From: JAQUVS01 sp964389735
GTDB taxonomy: Bacteria; Bacillota_I; Bacilli_A; RF39; UBA660
Length of the DNA: 8,251 nucleotides
Assembly: GCA_964389735.1 (NCBI GenBank)
Contig: CAYMEJ010000039.1
Span: 1 to 8,251, forward strand
Direction of reading: 5' to 3'
Shown: positions 1 to 5,529 of the stretch, one piece after another
Layout: each line of letters opens with the position of its first letter
Numbering within the stretch: position 1 is the first letter of the stretch
Position numbers and translations under genes: made by a program
Notes under the pieces: generated by a model
Database searches by the model: none
The model's input: the letters and a program-made list of their open reading frames with translations, nothing else
What the model was told of the DNA's origin: nothing

Positions 1-327
1 TGTTTTCTTTTTCAGCAGCACCGGCGCCAGGGTGATATTTTCCAACACGGTCATATGCGGAAACACATTAAAATGCTGAAACACCATGCCCATGCGCTGG
101 CGATACTCGTCCACAGGAACGCCCTTTCGGTTGAGGATGACGCCCTCGAATATCACGTCGCCGCTGTCCGGCGTCTCCAGCAGGTTCAGACACCGCAAAA
201 ACGTGCTTTTTCCACCGCCGGACGGGCCGATGACGGAGACGGCCTCGCCTTTTTTAATGGACTCGGTGATGCCGCGCAGCACCTGAACGCGTCCAAAGCT
301 CTTGACTAAATTCACCGTTTCAATCAC
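1..327 (-). CDS. Polar amino acid ABC transporter ATP-binding protein (N-terminal 109 residues, cut by window edge)
   Basis: This is the ATPase subunit of an amino acid importer (GlnQ/HisP type), which hydrolyses ATP at the inner face of the membrane to drive uptake through the adjacent permease. The protein opens with the usual strand for the family (IETVNLVKSFG). The Walker A motif GPSGGGKST lies at about residues 34-42, and the Q-loop Gln is at about residue 84 in VFQHFNVFPHMTVLENI, the hallmark of the polar amino acid branch. The signature motif, Walker B and H-loop lie beyond the window edge. I chose a GTG start at 327, which overlaps the permease stop by 8 bases and aligns with family N-termini; its ribosome binding site is weak, so translation is probably coupled to the permease. 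The family is certain; the substrate cannot be read from this subunit. Confidence 0.93.
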   Translation of the reverse strand, partial: MIETVNLVKSFGRVQVLRGITESIKKGEAVSVIGPSGGGKSTFLRCLNLLETPDSGDVIFEGVILNRKGVPVDEYRQRMGMVFQHFNVFPHMTVLENITLAPVLLKKKT

Positions 328-1003
328 TGGCCTTCAGCTTCCTTTCGTAAAGACCCACCAGCTTGGAAAGCGAGAAGGTCAAAATAAAATAGATCATGCC
401 GACGATGAGCAGACTCTCAAATGCGAGATAGGTGGCGCCCTTGACCGTCAGATACGAGGTCATCAGATCGCCCACAAAGAACGTGGACGCCAGCGACGTC
501 TCCTTGATGATCATGATAAACTCATTGCCGAGCGCGGGCAGAATGTTCTTGACCGCCTGCGGCAGCACGACGCGCGTCAGCGCCTGACCTTTGGAGAGCC
601 CCAGGGAGCGCGCGGCCTCCGTCTGGCCGGGATCGACCGCCTGAATGCCGGAGCGCACGACCTCGCTGACGTAGGCGGCGCTGTTGATCACCAGCGCGAC
701 CGCGATGCTTGCAAACGTGCTGGACCCCAGAAACGGGAACACAAGCGGTACAATAAAATAGCCCACATACAGCTGGAGCAGGATTGGCGTGCCGCGGATG
801 AACTCCACAAACGCGGTGACGACAAACCGCAGCACCGAGAACCGGGACATCTTGGCAAGCGCCAGCAATGAGCCGAAAATAGCGCCAAAGAACACGGTGA
901 TTGCGGACAGCAGAAGCGTAACGCTTACGCCCTTGATCAGAAACACGTCCCAATAATCCCTCAGGATTTTGACGATATTGGATAATATAGTGGCAGCGGA
1001 CAC
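320..1003 (-). CDS. Polar amino acid ABC transporter permease (HisM/GlnP family)
   Basis: A 227-residue integral membrane permease of a polar amino acid importer, of normal full length for the family. Hydrophobic stretches at about 21-50, 58-92, 96-116, 155-180 and 190-213 fit roughly five transmembrane helices. The family motif RGTPILLQLY is at 70-79. The cytoplasmic EAA loop that docks on the ATPase runs from about 129 (EAARSLGLSKGQAL) and ends with VVLPQAVKNILPALGNEF. The start is a GTG at 1003, supported by an excellent AGGAGGT site just upstream. It lies downstream of the binding protein after an 89-base gap containing a hairpin, and its stop overlaps the ATPase start. It probably works as a homodimer, since only one permease gene is present in the part seen. 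Amino acid specificity is unknown. Confidence 0.95.
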   Translation of the reverse strand: MSAATILSNIVKILRDYWDVFLIKGVSVTLLLSAITVFFGAIFGSLLALAKMSRFSVLRFVVTAFVEFIRGTPILLQLYVGYFIVPLVFPFLGSSTFASIAVALVINSAAYVSEVVRSGIQAVDPGQTEAARSLGLSKGQALTRVVLPQAVKNILPALGNEFIMIIKETSLASTFFVGDLMTSYLTVKGATYLAFESLLIVGMIYFILTFSLSKLVGLYERKLKASD

Positions 1004-1007
1004 GGCG

Positions 1008-1014
1008 ACCTCCT
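1008..1014 (-). promoter_or_regulatory. Shine-Dalgarno site deciding the permease GTG start
   Basis: The minus strand reads AGGAGGT here, followed by four bases and the GTG at 1003-1001. The site is a near-perfect match to the anti-Shine-Dalgarno sequence with good spacing, so it supports the GTG start in the absence of a nearby ATG. Confidence 0.85.
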
Positions 1015-1034
1015 AGCTACAAAGCGAAACGGCA

Positions 1035-1059
1035 GCGGAGCGGCAAACGGCCGCTCCGC
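1035..1059 (-). promoter_or_regulatory. GC-rich intercistronic hairpin (attenuator or mRNA-stabilising stem)
   Basis: Arms 1035-1044 and 1050-1059 are perfect inverted complements: a 10-bp, almost entirely G:C stem with a 5-base loop. It sits between the stop of the binding protein (1093) and the ribosome binding site of the permease. On the minus strand the stem is followed by GTTTCGCTTT, a poor U-tract, so it looks like a partial terminator or a 3' stabiliser and not a complete stop. Such a stem after a binding-protein gene would let that protein be made in excess over the membrane components, as is common in ABC import operons. The hairpin is directly visible; its role is inferred. Confidence 0.7.
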
Positions 1060-1092
1060 CTTGCAAAAACGATCTTGGAACAGCGAACGGCC

Positions 1093-1944
1093 TCAACCGC
1101 CCGTTATCACGTTGCCGTCATCGTCATAGCTGATCTGCACGGCAGTGTCGATACCGGCCAGCGCCTGCGCGTCGGCGTACCATTTCTCATAAAGACCCGC
1201 CGCCTTTGCCTTGGCAAGAAGCGCATTGACCGTTTTGAGCAGTTCGGTATCCTCTTTGTTCATCAAAATGACATTGTTCTCATACTTGGGATCCACATCA
1301 AACATAAAGCCGGAGACGATGACATCCTGGTTGTTGACCATAATGGCTTCCGCATTGCCCTTCGCCACGGCCAGCGCGTTGATCTTGCCGGTTTGCAGCG
1401 CCAGCACGGCGTCGTTGATGTCCTTAAAGAGCACGACCTCCGCGGATTCGGGCAGCTCCTCGTTGCAAAGGCGCTCCTGTAGGGAAGCGGCCTGCGCGCC
1501 GACCTTCAGCTCTGCAAAATCGTCCGCAGCATTGAGCACACCTGCAAACTTCTCTGTTGTGATGATGACCTGCTCGGTCTCGTTGTCGCCGGCGATATAG
1601 TAATCGGACAGGCAGAAGTTCTCCTCCCGCTCGGCCATCCATGAAAATCCGGAGATTGACATGTCTACGGTGCCCAGCTGCACCGCCGTCTGGCAGGCGT
1701 CAAACGACATGGGCTTGATCTCCAGCGTAAGTCCCAGCTCATCTGCGATATAGTTGGCCAGCATGATGTCGTAGCCTACATATTGCTCCTGCCCACTCTT
1801 GGACGAATCGACAAACTCCATCGGCGAAAAGTCCGGCGATGTGGCGACCGTCAGAACCGTATCGTCTTTGCCTGCCTTTGCCGCGCAGCCCGCGCACAAC
1901 GCCGCGATCAACACCGCCAGAAATAATGCAGTCACTCTTTTCAT
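1093..1944 (-). CDS. Amino acid ABC transporter substrate-binding lipoprotein (SBP family 3)
   Basis: A 283-residue extracytoplasmic binding protein that captures an amino acid and delivers it to the neighbouring permease. The signal peptide (MKRVTALFLAVLIAALCAGC) ends in a lipobox with the lipidated Cys at residue 20; the -3 residue is Cys, which is slightly unusual. The mature part shows the family 3 pattern: a first strand with TSPDFSPMEF (35-44), VGYDIMLANYIADELG (56-71), and an ISGFSWMAERE segment (97-107) whose Arg106 is at the position that normally holds the ligand carboxylate. A GTG nine bases further upstream (1953) is in frame but overlaps the Shine-Dalgarno site, so I prefer the ATG at 1944. 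It is first in the importer operon, with its own promoter. Substrate class (polar amino acid or a related small molecule) is known only from the family. Confidence 0.94.
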   Translation of the reverse strand: MKRVTALFLAVLIAALCAGCAAKAGKDDTVLTVATSPDFSPMEFVDSSKSGQEQYVGYDIMLANYIADELGLTLEIKPMSFDACQTAVQLGTVDMSISGFSWMAEREENFCLSDYYIAGDNETEQVIITTEKFAGVLNAADDFAELKVGAQAASLQERLCNEELPESAEVVLFKDINDAVLALQTGKINALAVAKGNAEAIMVNNQDVIVSGFMFDVDPKYENNVILMNKEDTELLKTVNALLAKAKAAGLYEKWYADAQALAGIDTAVQISYDDDGNVITGG

Positions 1945-1952
1945 GTAAAACA

Positions 1953-1958
1953 CCCTCC
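1953..1958 (-). promoter_or_regulatory. Shine-Dalgarno site for the binding protein
   Basis: The minus strand reads GGAGGG, with GGAGG ending nine bases before the ATG at 1944. An upstream in-frame GTG at 1953-1951 shares its first base with this site and so is unlikely to be the real start. Confidence 0.8.
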
Positions 1959-1979
1959 AGAAACAAACTTGTTGCGGGC

Positions 1980-2008
1980 ATTGTACTGCATATATATTCG
2001 CATGTCAA
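1980..2008 (-). promoter_or_regulatory. Sigma-A type promoter of the amino acid importer operon
   Basis: On the minus strand a perfect -35 box TTGACA (2008-2003) is followed by a 17-base spacer and a -10 box TACAAT (1985-1980), five of six matches to TATAAT. Transcription would start near 1973, leaving a leader of about 29 bases before the ATG, just enough for the Shine-Dalgarno site. The spacer itself (1987-2002) is an imperfect dyad of the form TGC-N10-GCA with an AT-rich centre, which a repressor could use. The boxes and spacing are directly visible; activity is inferred. Confidence 0.85.
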
Positions 2009-2011
2009 TAC

Positions 2012-2025
2012 ATATTTATAAATAT
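2012..2025. promoter_or_regulatory. Perfect AT palindrome next to the -35 box (possible operator)
   Basis: The 14 bases ATATTTATAAATAT form a perfect palindrome three bases upstream of the -35 hexamer of the importer promoter. The position suits an operator or activator site, but the region is very AT-rich and a palindrome of A and T can arise by chance. It does not clearly match a known box such as the ArgR/AhrC site. Confidence 0.35.
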
Positions 2026-2200
2026 CTTTGTAAAATCTGTGTATCGTTTTGTATGTTGTTTTATTTGTATCTTCTATATTTTTTCACTTTTTATCAGGTA
2101 TTCTTTTGCATTTTTCGCAATTTCATAATTAATGCATATTTTCTTCTCGTCACGAAGATTTGCGCAGTCACGCACCACGTGGGAACAAGCCCGCAAACGC
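2026..2200. other. AT-rich intergenic region upstream of the importer promoter
   Basis: No gene is supported here. The part from about 2026 to 2150 is strongly AT-rich, with A-tracts on the minus strand that could act as an UP element or a curved segment for the importer promoter. From about 2155 the composition becomes balanced again, with a short CCACGTGG palindrome at 2175-2182. A 61-codon open frame on the minus strand spans the terminator and shows no protein-like character or convincing ribosome binding site. Confidence 0.6.
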
Positions 2201-2228
2201 AAAAAAGAGCCCCGCGTTGGGGCTCTTT
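2201..2228 (-). terminator. Rho-independent terminator of the catabolic operon
   Basis: Arms 2204-2213 and 2219-2228 form a perfect 10-bp stem (AAAGAGCCCC with GGGGCTCTTT) around a 5-base loop. Read on the minus strand, the stem runs directly into six U residues (2206-2201, overlapping the stem base) and then GCGTTT. The U-tract is on the minus-strand side, so it ends transcription coming from the aldo/keto reductase (stop at 2386, about 160 bases away) and insulates the importer promoter downstream. Confidence 0.92.
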
Positions 2229-2385
2229 GCGACAGTATGGCAAAAGCTGTTTTGCGCATTCAGAACCGTATATAGACGAACTGTCACGAATATTTACTTA
2301 TCGCCGGAACGCAAACGTATTACTTGTTATCCGAGAAAACCAAGCTCAGGCACATCATCCTTAGTGAAGCGCTTGTCAGCACACT
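2229..2385. other. 3' untranslated stretch after the aldo/keto reductase
   Basis: These 157 bases between the reductase stop and the terminator hold no supported gene or RNA element. Another frame stays open past the reductase stop for about 20 codons; see the rejected items. Confidence 0.5.
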
Positions 2386-3393
2386 TTACCAGATCTGATG
2401 TGTTGTCTTCGAAAAATACTTGTTATAAATCTTCTTGATCTTCATCATCTGATCCGGGGTGAATGCCGGCAAAGCGGACGCCATCCAATTATCCTGAAGA
2501 TGTCTTGGATTCGCAGCGCCAACAACAGTCACGCTGACGGCATTGGACATCAAAATCCAACGGATTGCCTGCTGTGAAAACACATCCGATTGGAATACCT
2601 CTTTGAACTCCTCAACAGCAGCAATGCCCACGTCATAATCGACTCCGCCAAACAGCTCGCCACGCATACCATATTCGTGTGGATCATAGTCGACCGGTTC
2701 GCCACGACCATACTGATTGCGATAGTCTCCCTCCGGGAATTTGGAATCAAGCGTGAGTTTCCCAGACAGCAATCCGCTGGCAAGCGGAACGCGTGCAATA
2801 ATGCCAACATTGCGTTTAATCGCCTCAGGGAACAGAATGTTCTCCGGACGTTGGCGCAGCATGTTGTATACAATCTGTATGGTTGAAACGTTGGGATATT
2901 CGATCGCCTTCAGCGCCTGCTCGACCCGCTGTACACTAACGCCGTAATAGGCAATCTTTCCTTCATCAACCAGCTTATCCATGACCTCAAAGACTTCCGG
3001 ATGATAATATACTTCCGGTGTCGGGCAATGAAGCTGTACCAGATCAATCCGATCCATCTGAAGATTTCTGAGGCTGTCCTCGACAAATCTGCGAATGTTT
3101 GCTTCGTTATATCCTTCCGTTGTATGCGGCTTAAGACGACGTCCAATCTTTGTAGCAACATAAACGTGCTCAGATCTGCTTTTAACAACTCTGCCGACAC
3201 TGCGCTCGCTAAGCTGGTCGCTATAGCTATCTGCGGTATCGATAAAGTTATAGCCCATATCAATGGCTTCATTCAATGTTCTCTCAGCAACTTTTTCATC
3301 AAATGGCTGACCCCAGCCACCGCCAAGCTGCCAAGTTCCAATGCCAACTTCGGTGATTTTATATCCGGTTTTTCCGAGTGTTCTATAGTTCAT
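2386..3393 (-). CDS. Aldo/keto reductase
   Basis: A 335-residue soluble NAD(P)H-dependent oxidoreductase with the (beta/alpha)8 barrel of the AKR superfamily, which interconverts carbonyls and alcohols, often on sugars. The catalytic tetrad is complete: Asp52 and Tyr57 in IDTADSYSDQLSER, Lys82 in VYVATKIG, and His122 in DLVQLHCP. The N-terminus MNYRTLGKTGYKITEVGIGTW is typical. The C-terminal cofactor region is VVGAANPRHLQDN at about 290-302. The protein ends THQIW, close to the His-x-x-Trp end seen in one AKR branch. The ATG at 3393 has an AGAGGAAAGG site upstream. It follows the cupin gene by 12 bases and is last in the operon before the terminator. Family is certain; substrate is unknown, with a sugar or sugar-derived aldehyde likely from context. 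Confidence 0.94.
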   Translation of the reverse strand: MNYRTLGKTGYKITEVGIGTWQLGGGWGQPFDEKVAERTLNEAIDMGYNFIDTADSYSDQLSERSVGRVVKSRSEHVYVATKIGRRLKPHTTEGYNEANIRRFVEDSLRNLQMDRIDLVQLHCPTPEVYYHPEVFEVMDKLVDEGKIAYYGVSVQRVEQALKAIEYPNVSTIQIVYNMLRQRPENILFPEAIKRNVGIIARVPLASGLLSGKLTLDSKFPEGDYRNQYGRGEPVDYDPHEYGMRGELFGGVDYDVGIAAVEEFKEVFQSDVFSQQAIRWILMSNAVSVTVVGAANPRHLQDNWMASALPAFTPDQMMKIKKIYNKYFSKTTHQIW

Positions 3394-3405
3394 TGCCTTT
3401 CCTCT

Positions 3406-4050
3406 CTAGACGATCTTAATGGTATAATCGCCCTTCTGGGTGAAACGACCGTCTTCATAGTCTTTACCGTAGTAGTAGGTTTCCATAGCATGCAGTGCGC
3501 CAATACGGTATAGCGGTTGTGGCGTATCAAATTTCTTTCCAAACGCCTCCGTAACCGGGCCCGTGACCTCTACCATTTCGCCATACCGCGGCATGACACA
3601 GGGGGCAATGCCGTAAGGAGTGAACGGTGGAAAATGCCAGGTTCCCTTATCCAGCAGCACGCCCTCGTCGGGACCGATTAAAAAGGCACGCGTTTTCTCC
3701 AAATTGGGCACAGGCCCCGGAGGTGCAAGAACAAAGATCATTTCTTTTCCGGCGAGCGGGAAGAAGAATTCATATGTTGTTAAATGGCACTCTGTCCATT
3801 CGATATTCGTGCCCTCTGGCTTCTGTTTAATCCAATTCATACCAAGGCCAAACCGAAGACCCGGCTCAAACGGAAGAACATCCCAGAAAGCTTTATCACA
3901 CACATCTACGTCACAAAAGCCCAACGGTTTCTGCGGACGCAGCGAAAACAGGTATTCCTCCATATCCTCAAAGCGTCCAATGACCCGGCCATATGGCGCA
4001 AATTCTTCGGCCGTCACATGCTTTATGGATTCCAGCTTAACTTCTTTCAT
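3406..4050 (-). CDS. Ureidoglycolate lyase (AllA)-family cupin protein
   Basis: A 214-residue protein resembling the AllA family (Ureidogly_lyase, cupin fold), whose founding member splits ureidoglycolate into glyoxylate and urea in allantoin breakdown. Family features seen are TAEEFAPYGRVI near the N-terminus (13-24), TECHLTTYEFFFPLAGKEMIFVLAPPG (about 86-112) with Glu87 and His89, and RAFLIGPDEGVLLDKGTWHFP (about 121-141) with the GTWH motif at 136-139. It is somewhat longer than the enteric enzyme, with an insertion around 29-60. The ATG at 4050 has an AAGGAG site upstream. It is 27 bases after the Ig-like gene and 12 before the aldo/keto reductase. No other purine or allantoin gene is in view, and the neighbours handle sugars, so I infer a lyase, isomerase or related activity on a sugar-acid-like compound, not proven ureidoglycolate cleavage. 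Confidence 0.82.
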   Translation of the reverse strand: MKEVKLESIKHVTAEEFAPYGRVIGRFEDMEEYLFSLRPQKPLGFCDVDVCDKAFWDVLPFEPGLRFGLGMNWIKQKPEGTNIEWTECHLTTYEFFFPLAGKEMIFVLAPPGPVPNLEKTRAFLIGPDEGVLLDKGTWHFPPFTPYGIAPCVMPRYGEMVEVTGPVTEAFGKKFDTPQPLYRIGALHAMETYYYGKDYEDGRFTQKGDYTIKIV

Positions 4051-4077
4051 TATTCTGCTCCTTTCCGTCTGTCATGA

Positions 4078-4791
4078 TTATTTTACGGTGAACTCCAAGG
4101 TGGTGTATACGGATGAATCGGCTTCTGCTTCTATCTTGATCGATACGTTACTCGCAGCTGCAGGGCTGTACAATATGGAAGCGGTTCCCTGATCATCCGT
4201 TGTCTTTGACATCATTTTCAAGCCAGAAAAGCCAACGCTTCCGCTAATCACCTTAAACAGCAACTTCCCGTTCTCTACCGGCTGACCTTGCGAATCAAGG
4301 AGTGTTGCAGTAATTTTCAATCCATCTTTCAAAATGTCTGTTTGCTCAATGTCGGCTTCTACACATATTTCTTTCAAATCAACCAGATTTGGCCTTTCGA
4401 GAATCTCTACCGATTCCAAGAGGCCGGTCATATTCTTTACATCGATCTTGACTGTACTCTCTTCATTTCCATATCCGACCTGATACTCTGCCAGCGCTTT
4501 GCCATCCTCGCCCGTTACGGCGAGAAGGGTCACCACTTTGCCGGAACCAACGATCATCTGAAAGTATATCTCCTGTCCGGACATGGGATTCCCATGATTG
4601 TCGAGAACCGTAGCGCGCAGGGGAACTTTAGATACGCCGTCCATGACAATCTCTGTCGAACCAAGATCGACCAGCAACTGTGCCGGCTTGTTTACAGTAA
4701 CAATGCAAATCACAATAGCGCCAAGATAAAGCACAATCAATGACAGTAGAATCAAACGATTCCTGGTTTTGTTTTTCTTTTGCTTCTTCAA
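4078..4791 (-). CDS. Membrane-anchored protein with two bacterial Ig-like (Big_1-type) domains
   Basis: A 237-residue protein that I do not recognise by name. A very basic N-terminus (MKKQKKNKTRNR) is followed by one hydrophobic segment at about 13-33 with no lipobox or clear signal peptidase site, so it is probably an N-terminal anchor with the rest outside the cell. Two beta-rich repeats follow. The first (about 37-130) has VPLRATVLDNHGNPMSGQEI and a later TGEDGKALAEY. The second (about 140-237) has ITATLLDSQGQPVENGKL and TTDDQGTASILY. This 'D..G.P..g...F ... T.d.G.a' pattern is that of invasin/intimin-type Ig-like domains. The start is a TTG at 4791 with a GGAAGGGG site seven bases upstream; no ATG fits. 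No enzymatic motif or sortase signal is seen. It is unusual between sugar-catabolic genes; a surface binding, receptor or scaffold role is only a guess. Confidence 0.78.
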   Translation of the reverse strand: MKKQKKNKTRNRLILLSLIVLYLGAIVICIVTVNKPAQLLVDLGSTEIVMDGVSKVPLRATVLDNHGNPMSGQEIYFQMIVGSGKVVTLLAVTGEDGKALAEYQVGYGNEESTVKIDVKNMTGLLESVEILERPNLVDLKEICVEADIEQTDILKDGLKITATLLDSQGQPVENGKLLFKVISGSVGFSGLKMMSKTTDDQGTASILYSPAAASNVSIKIEAEADSSVYTTLEFTVK

Positions 4792-4827
4792 GGTCGTTCC
4801 CCTTCCGTTACGAATCGTTTTGAGAAA

Positions 4828-4873
4828 GGGTGAGCCCCATTGGTTATCAAAAACAACTTTATGAGGCTCATCC
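4828..4873 (-). repeat. Long imperfect hairpin between the gatZ remnant and the Ig-like gene
   Basis: Arms 4828-4840 and 4861-4873 are inverted complements over 13 bases with two differences; on the minus-strand RNA one is a tolerated U:G pair and one an A:C mismatch. The 20-base loop can pair further (GTTGT with ATAAC). It is followed by CTTTCTC on the minus strand, not a real U-tract, so it is a weak terminator at best. It could be an mRNA processing or stabilising stem, or the inverted ends of a small inserted element at the place where the aldolase gene lost its C-terminal half. Confidence 0.6.
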
Positions 4874-4913
4874 TATTCCAAGGCTTAATGATAATCGTCG
4901 CCGATTTCCGATA

Positions 4914-5507
4914 TTAGTTCTGGAGGTTGTTCTCAATAAGGAAATCGAGCTGTGCCTGGGTGATTGTTCTCTGCTCTTCCGTTCTTCTGCTGAACACTTC
5001 AAAGGGAATGTAAACCGGTGGCAGTAAGCTTTTTCTGCAGCCGCAACCAGCCTCGCGCCTCTCCGGGCAATCACTTCTTCCGGCAAGCGTAATTCTGTCG
5101 AATCATCGGCAACGCGCATGCTTGTATCAATATGGATTTTGGTAAAGCCAGCCAACACATATTGACGCACAAGCTCCTCAGCGTTGCACATTGCTTCTTC
5201 TTCGGGCATGCTCACCCAGGTCAGCGGTCCCAGATGATCTCCACCCAGGATAACTCGTTCCGACGGCATGTTCGCTATGGCGGCTCGCTCCATCACATAT
5301 TGATAGAATCTGTCGGGCGTCATGCCCGTATACCCGCCAAACTGATTTACCTGATTGGATGTTGCCTCAATCAAAACGCAGGTGTCATGCTTAAGCGCGC
5401 GTTGAAGCGCCGCATCCAAAACAAATTGATTTGAACTGCAACAGGAATAAATGCCGGCGGCAATCCCCTTTTTTTTGCAAATTTCGTATGTTTTCAAGAA
5501 TATCCAT
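4914..5507 (-). pseudogene. gatZ: Broken D-tagatose-bisphosphate aldolase non-catalytic subunit (GatZ/KbaZ family), frameshifted and truncated
   Basis: The intact family (about 420 residues) supports the class II tagatose-1,6-bisphosphate aldolase GatY/KbaY. Clear family motifs remain: GIAAGIYSCCSSNQFVLDAA, VLIEATSNQVNQFGGYTGMTP, RVILGGDHLGPLTWV and AGFTKIHIDTSM with ADDSTELRLPEEVIARRGARL. The natural N-terminus MDILENIRNLQKK starts at ATG 5507 with an AGGA site, but is one base out of frame with the core; the shift lies in a run of eight A and four G (plus strand 5465-5476). A second shift lies near an A5 run at 5030-5034; with one extra A the frame continues as SLLPPVYIPFEVF and ends at a TAA at 4914. 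The expected GTEVPxPGG motif after PPVYV is absent, and about 250 residues are missing. It follows gatD by 22 bases. It is almost certainly non-functional as an aldolase subunit. Confidence 0.88.
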
Positions 5508-5529
5508 CGTTTTTCCTGCTTCAATCATT

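Noticed and set aside
302..871. A 189-codon plus-strand open frame antisense to the permease
   Set aside because: The minus strand carries a complete permease with the EAA loop. The plus-strand translation is highly charged, without structure or a ribosome binding site.
1945..1953. Upstream GTG start for the binding protein
   Set aside because: The GTG shares a base with the Shine-Dalgarno site, while the ATG nine bases downstream has ideal spacing and gives a normal signal peptide.
2074..2259. A 61-codon minus-strand open frame in the intergenic gap
   Set aside because: It runs through the rho-independent terminator and the AT-rich promoter-upstream region, has no good ribosome binding site and no protein-like pattern.
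2305..2403. Alternative frame running past the aldo/keto reductase stop (ending VPELGFLG)
   Set aside because: It looked like a frameshifted true C-terminus, but the protein as read ends in THQIW, which fits a known AKR C-terminal pattern (His-x-x-Trp). The extra frame is probably chance.
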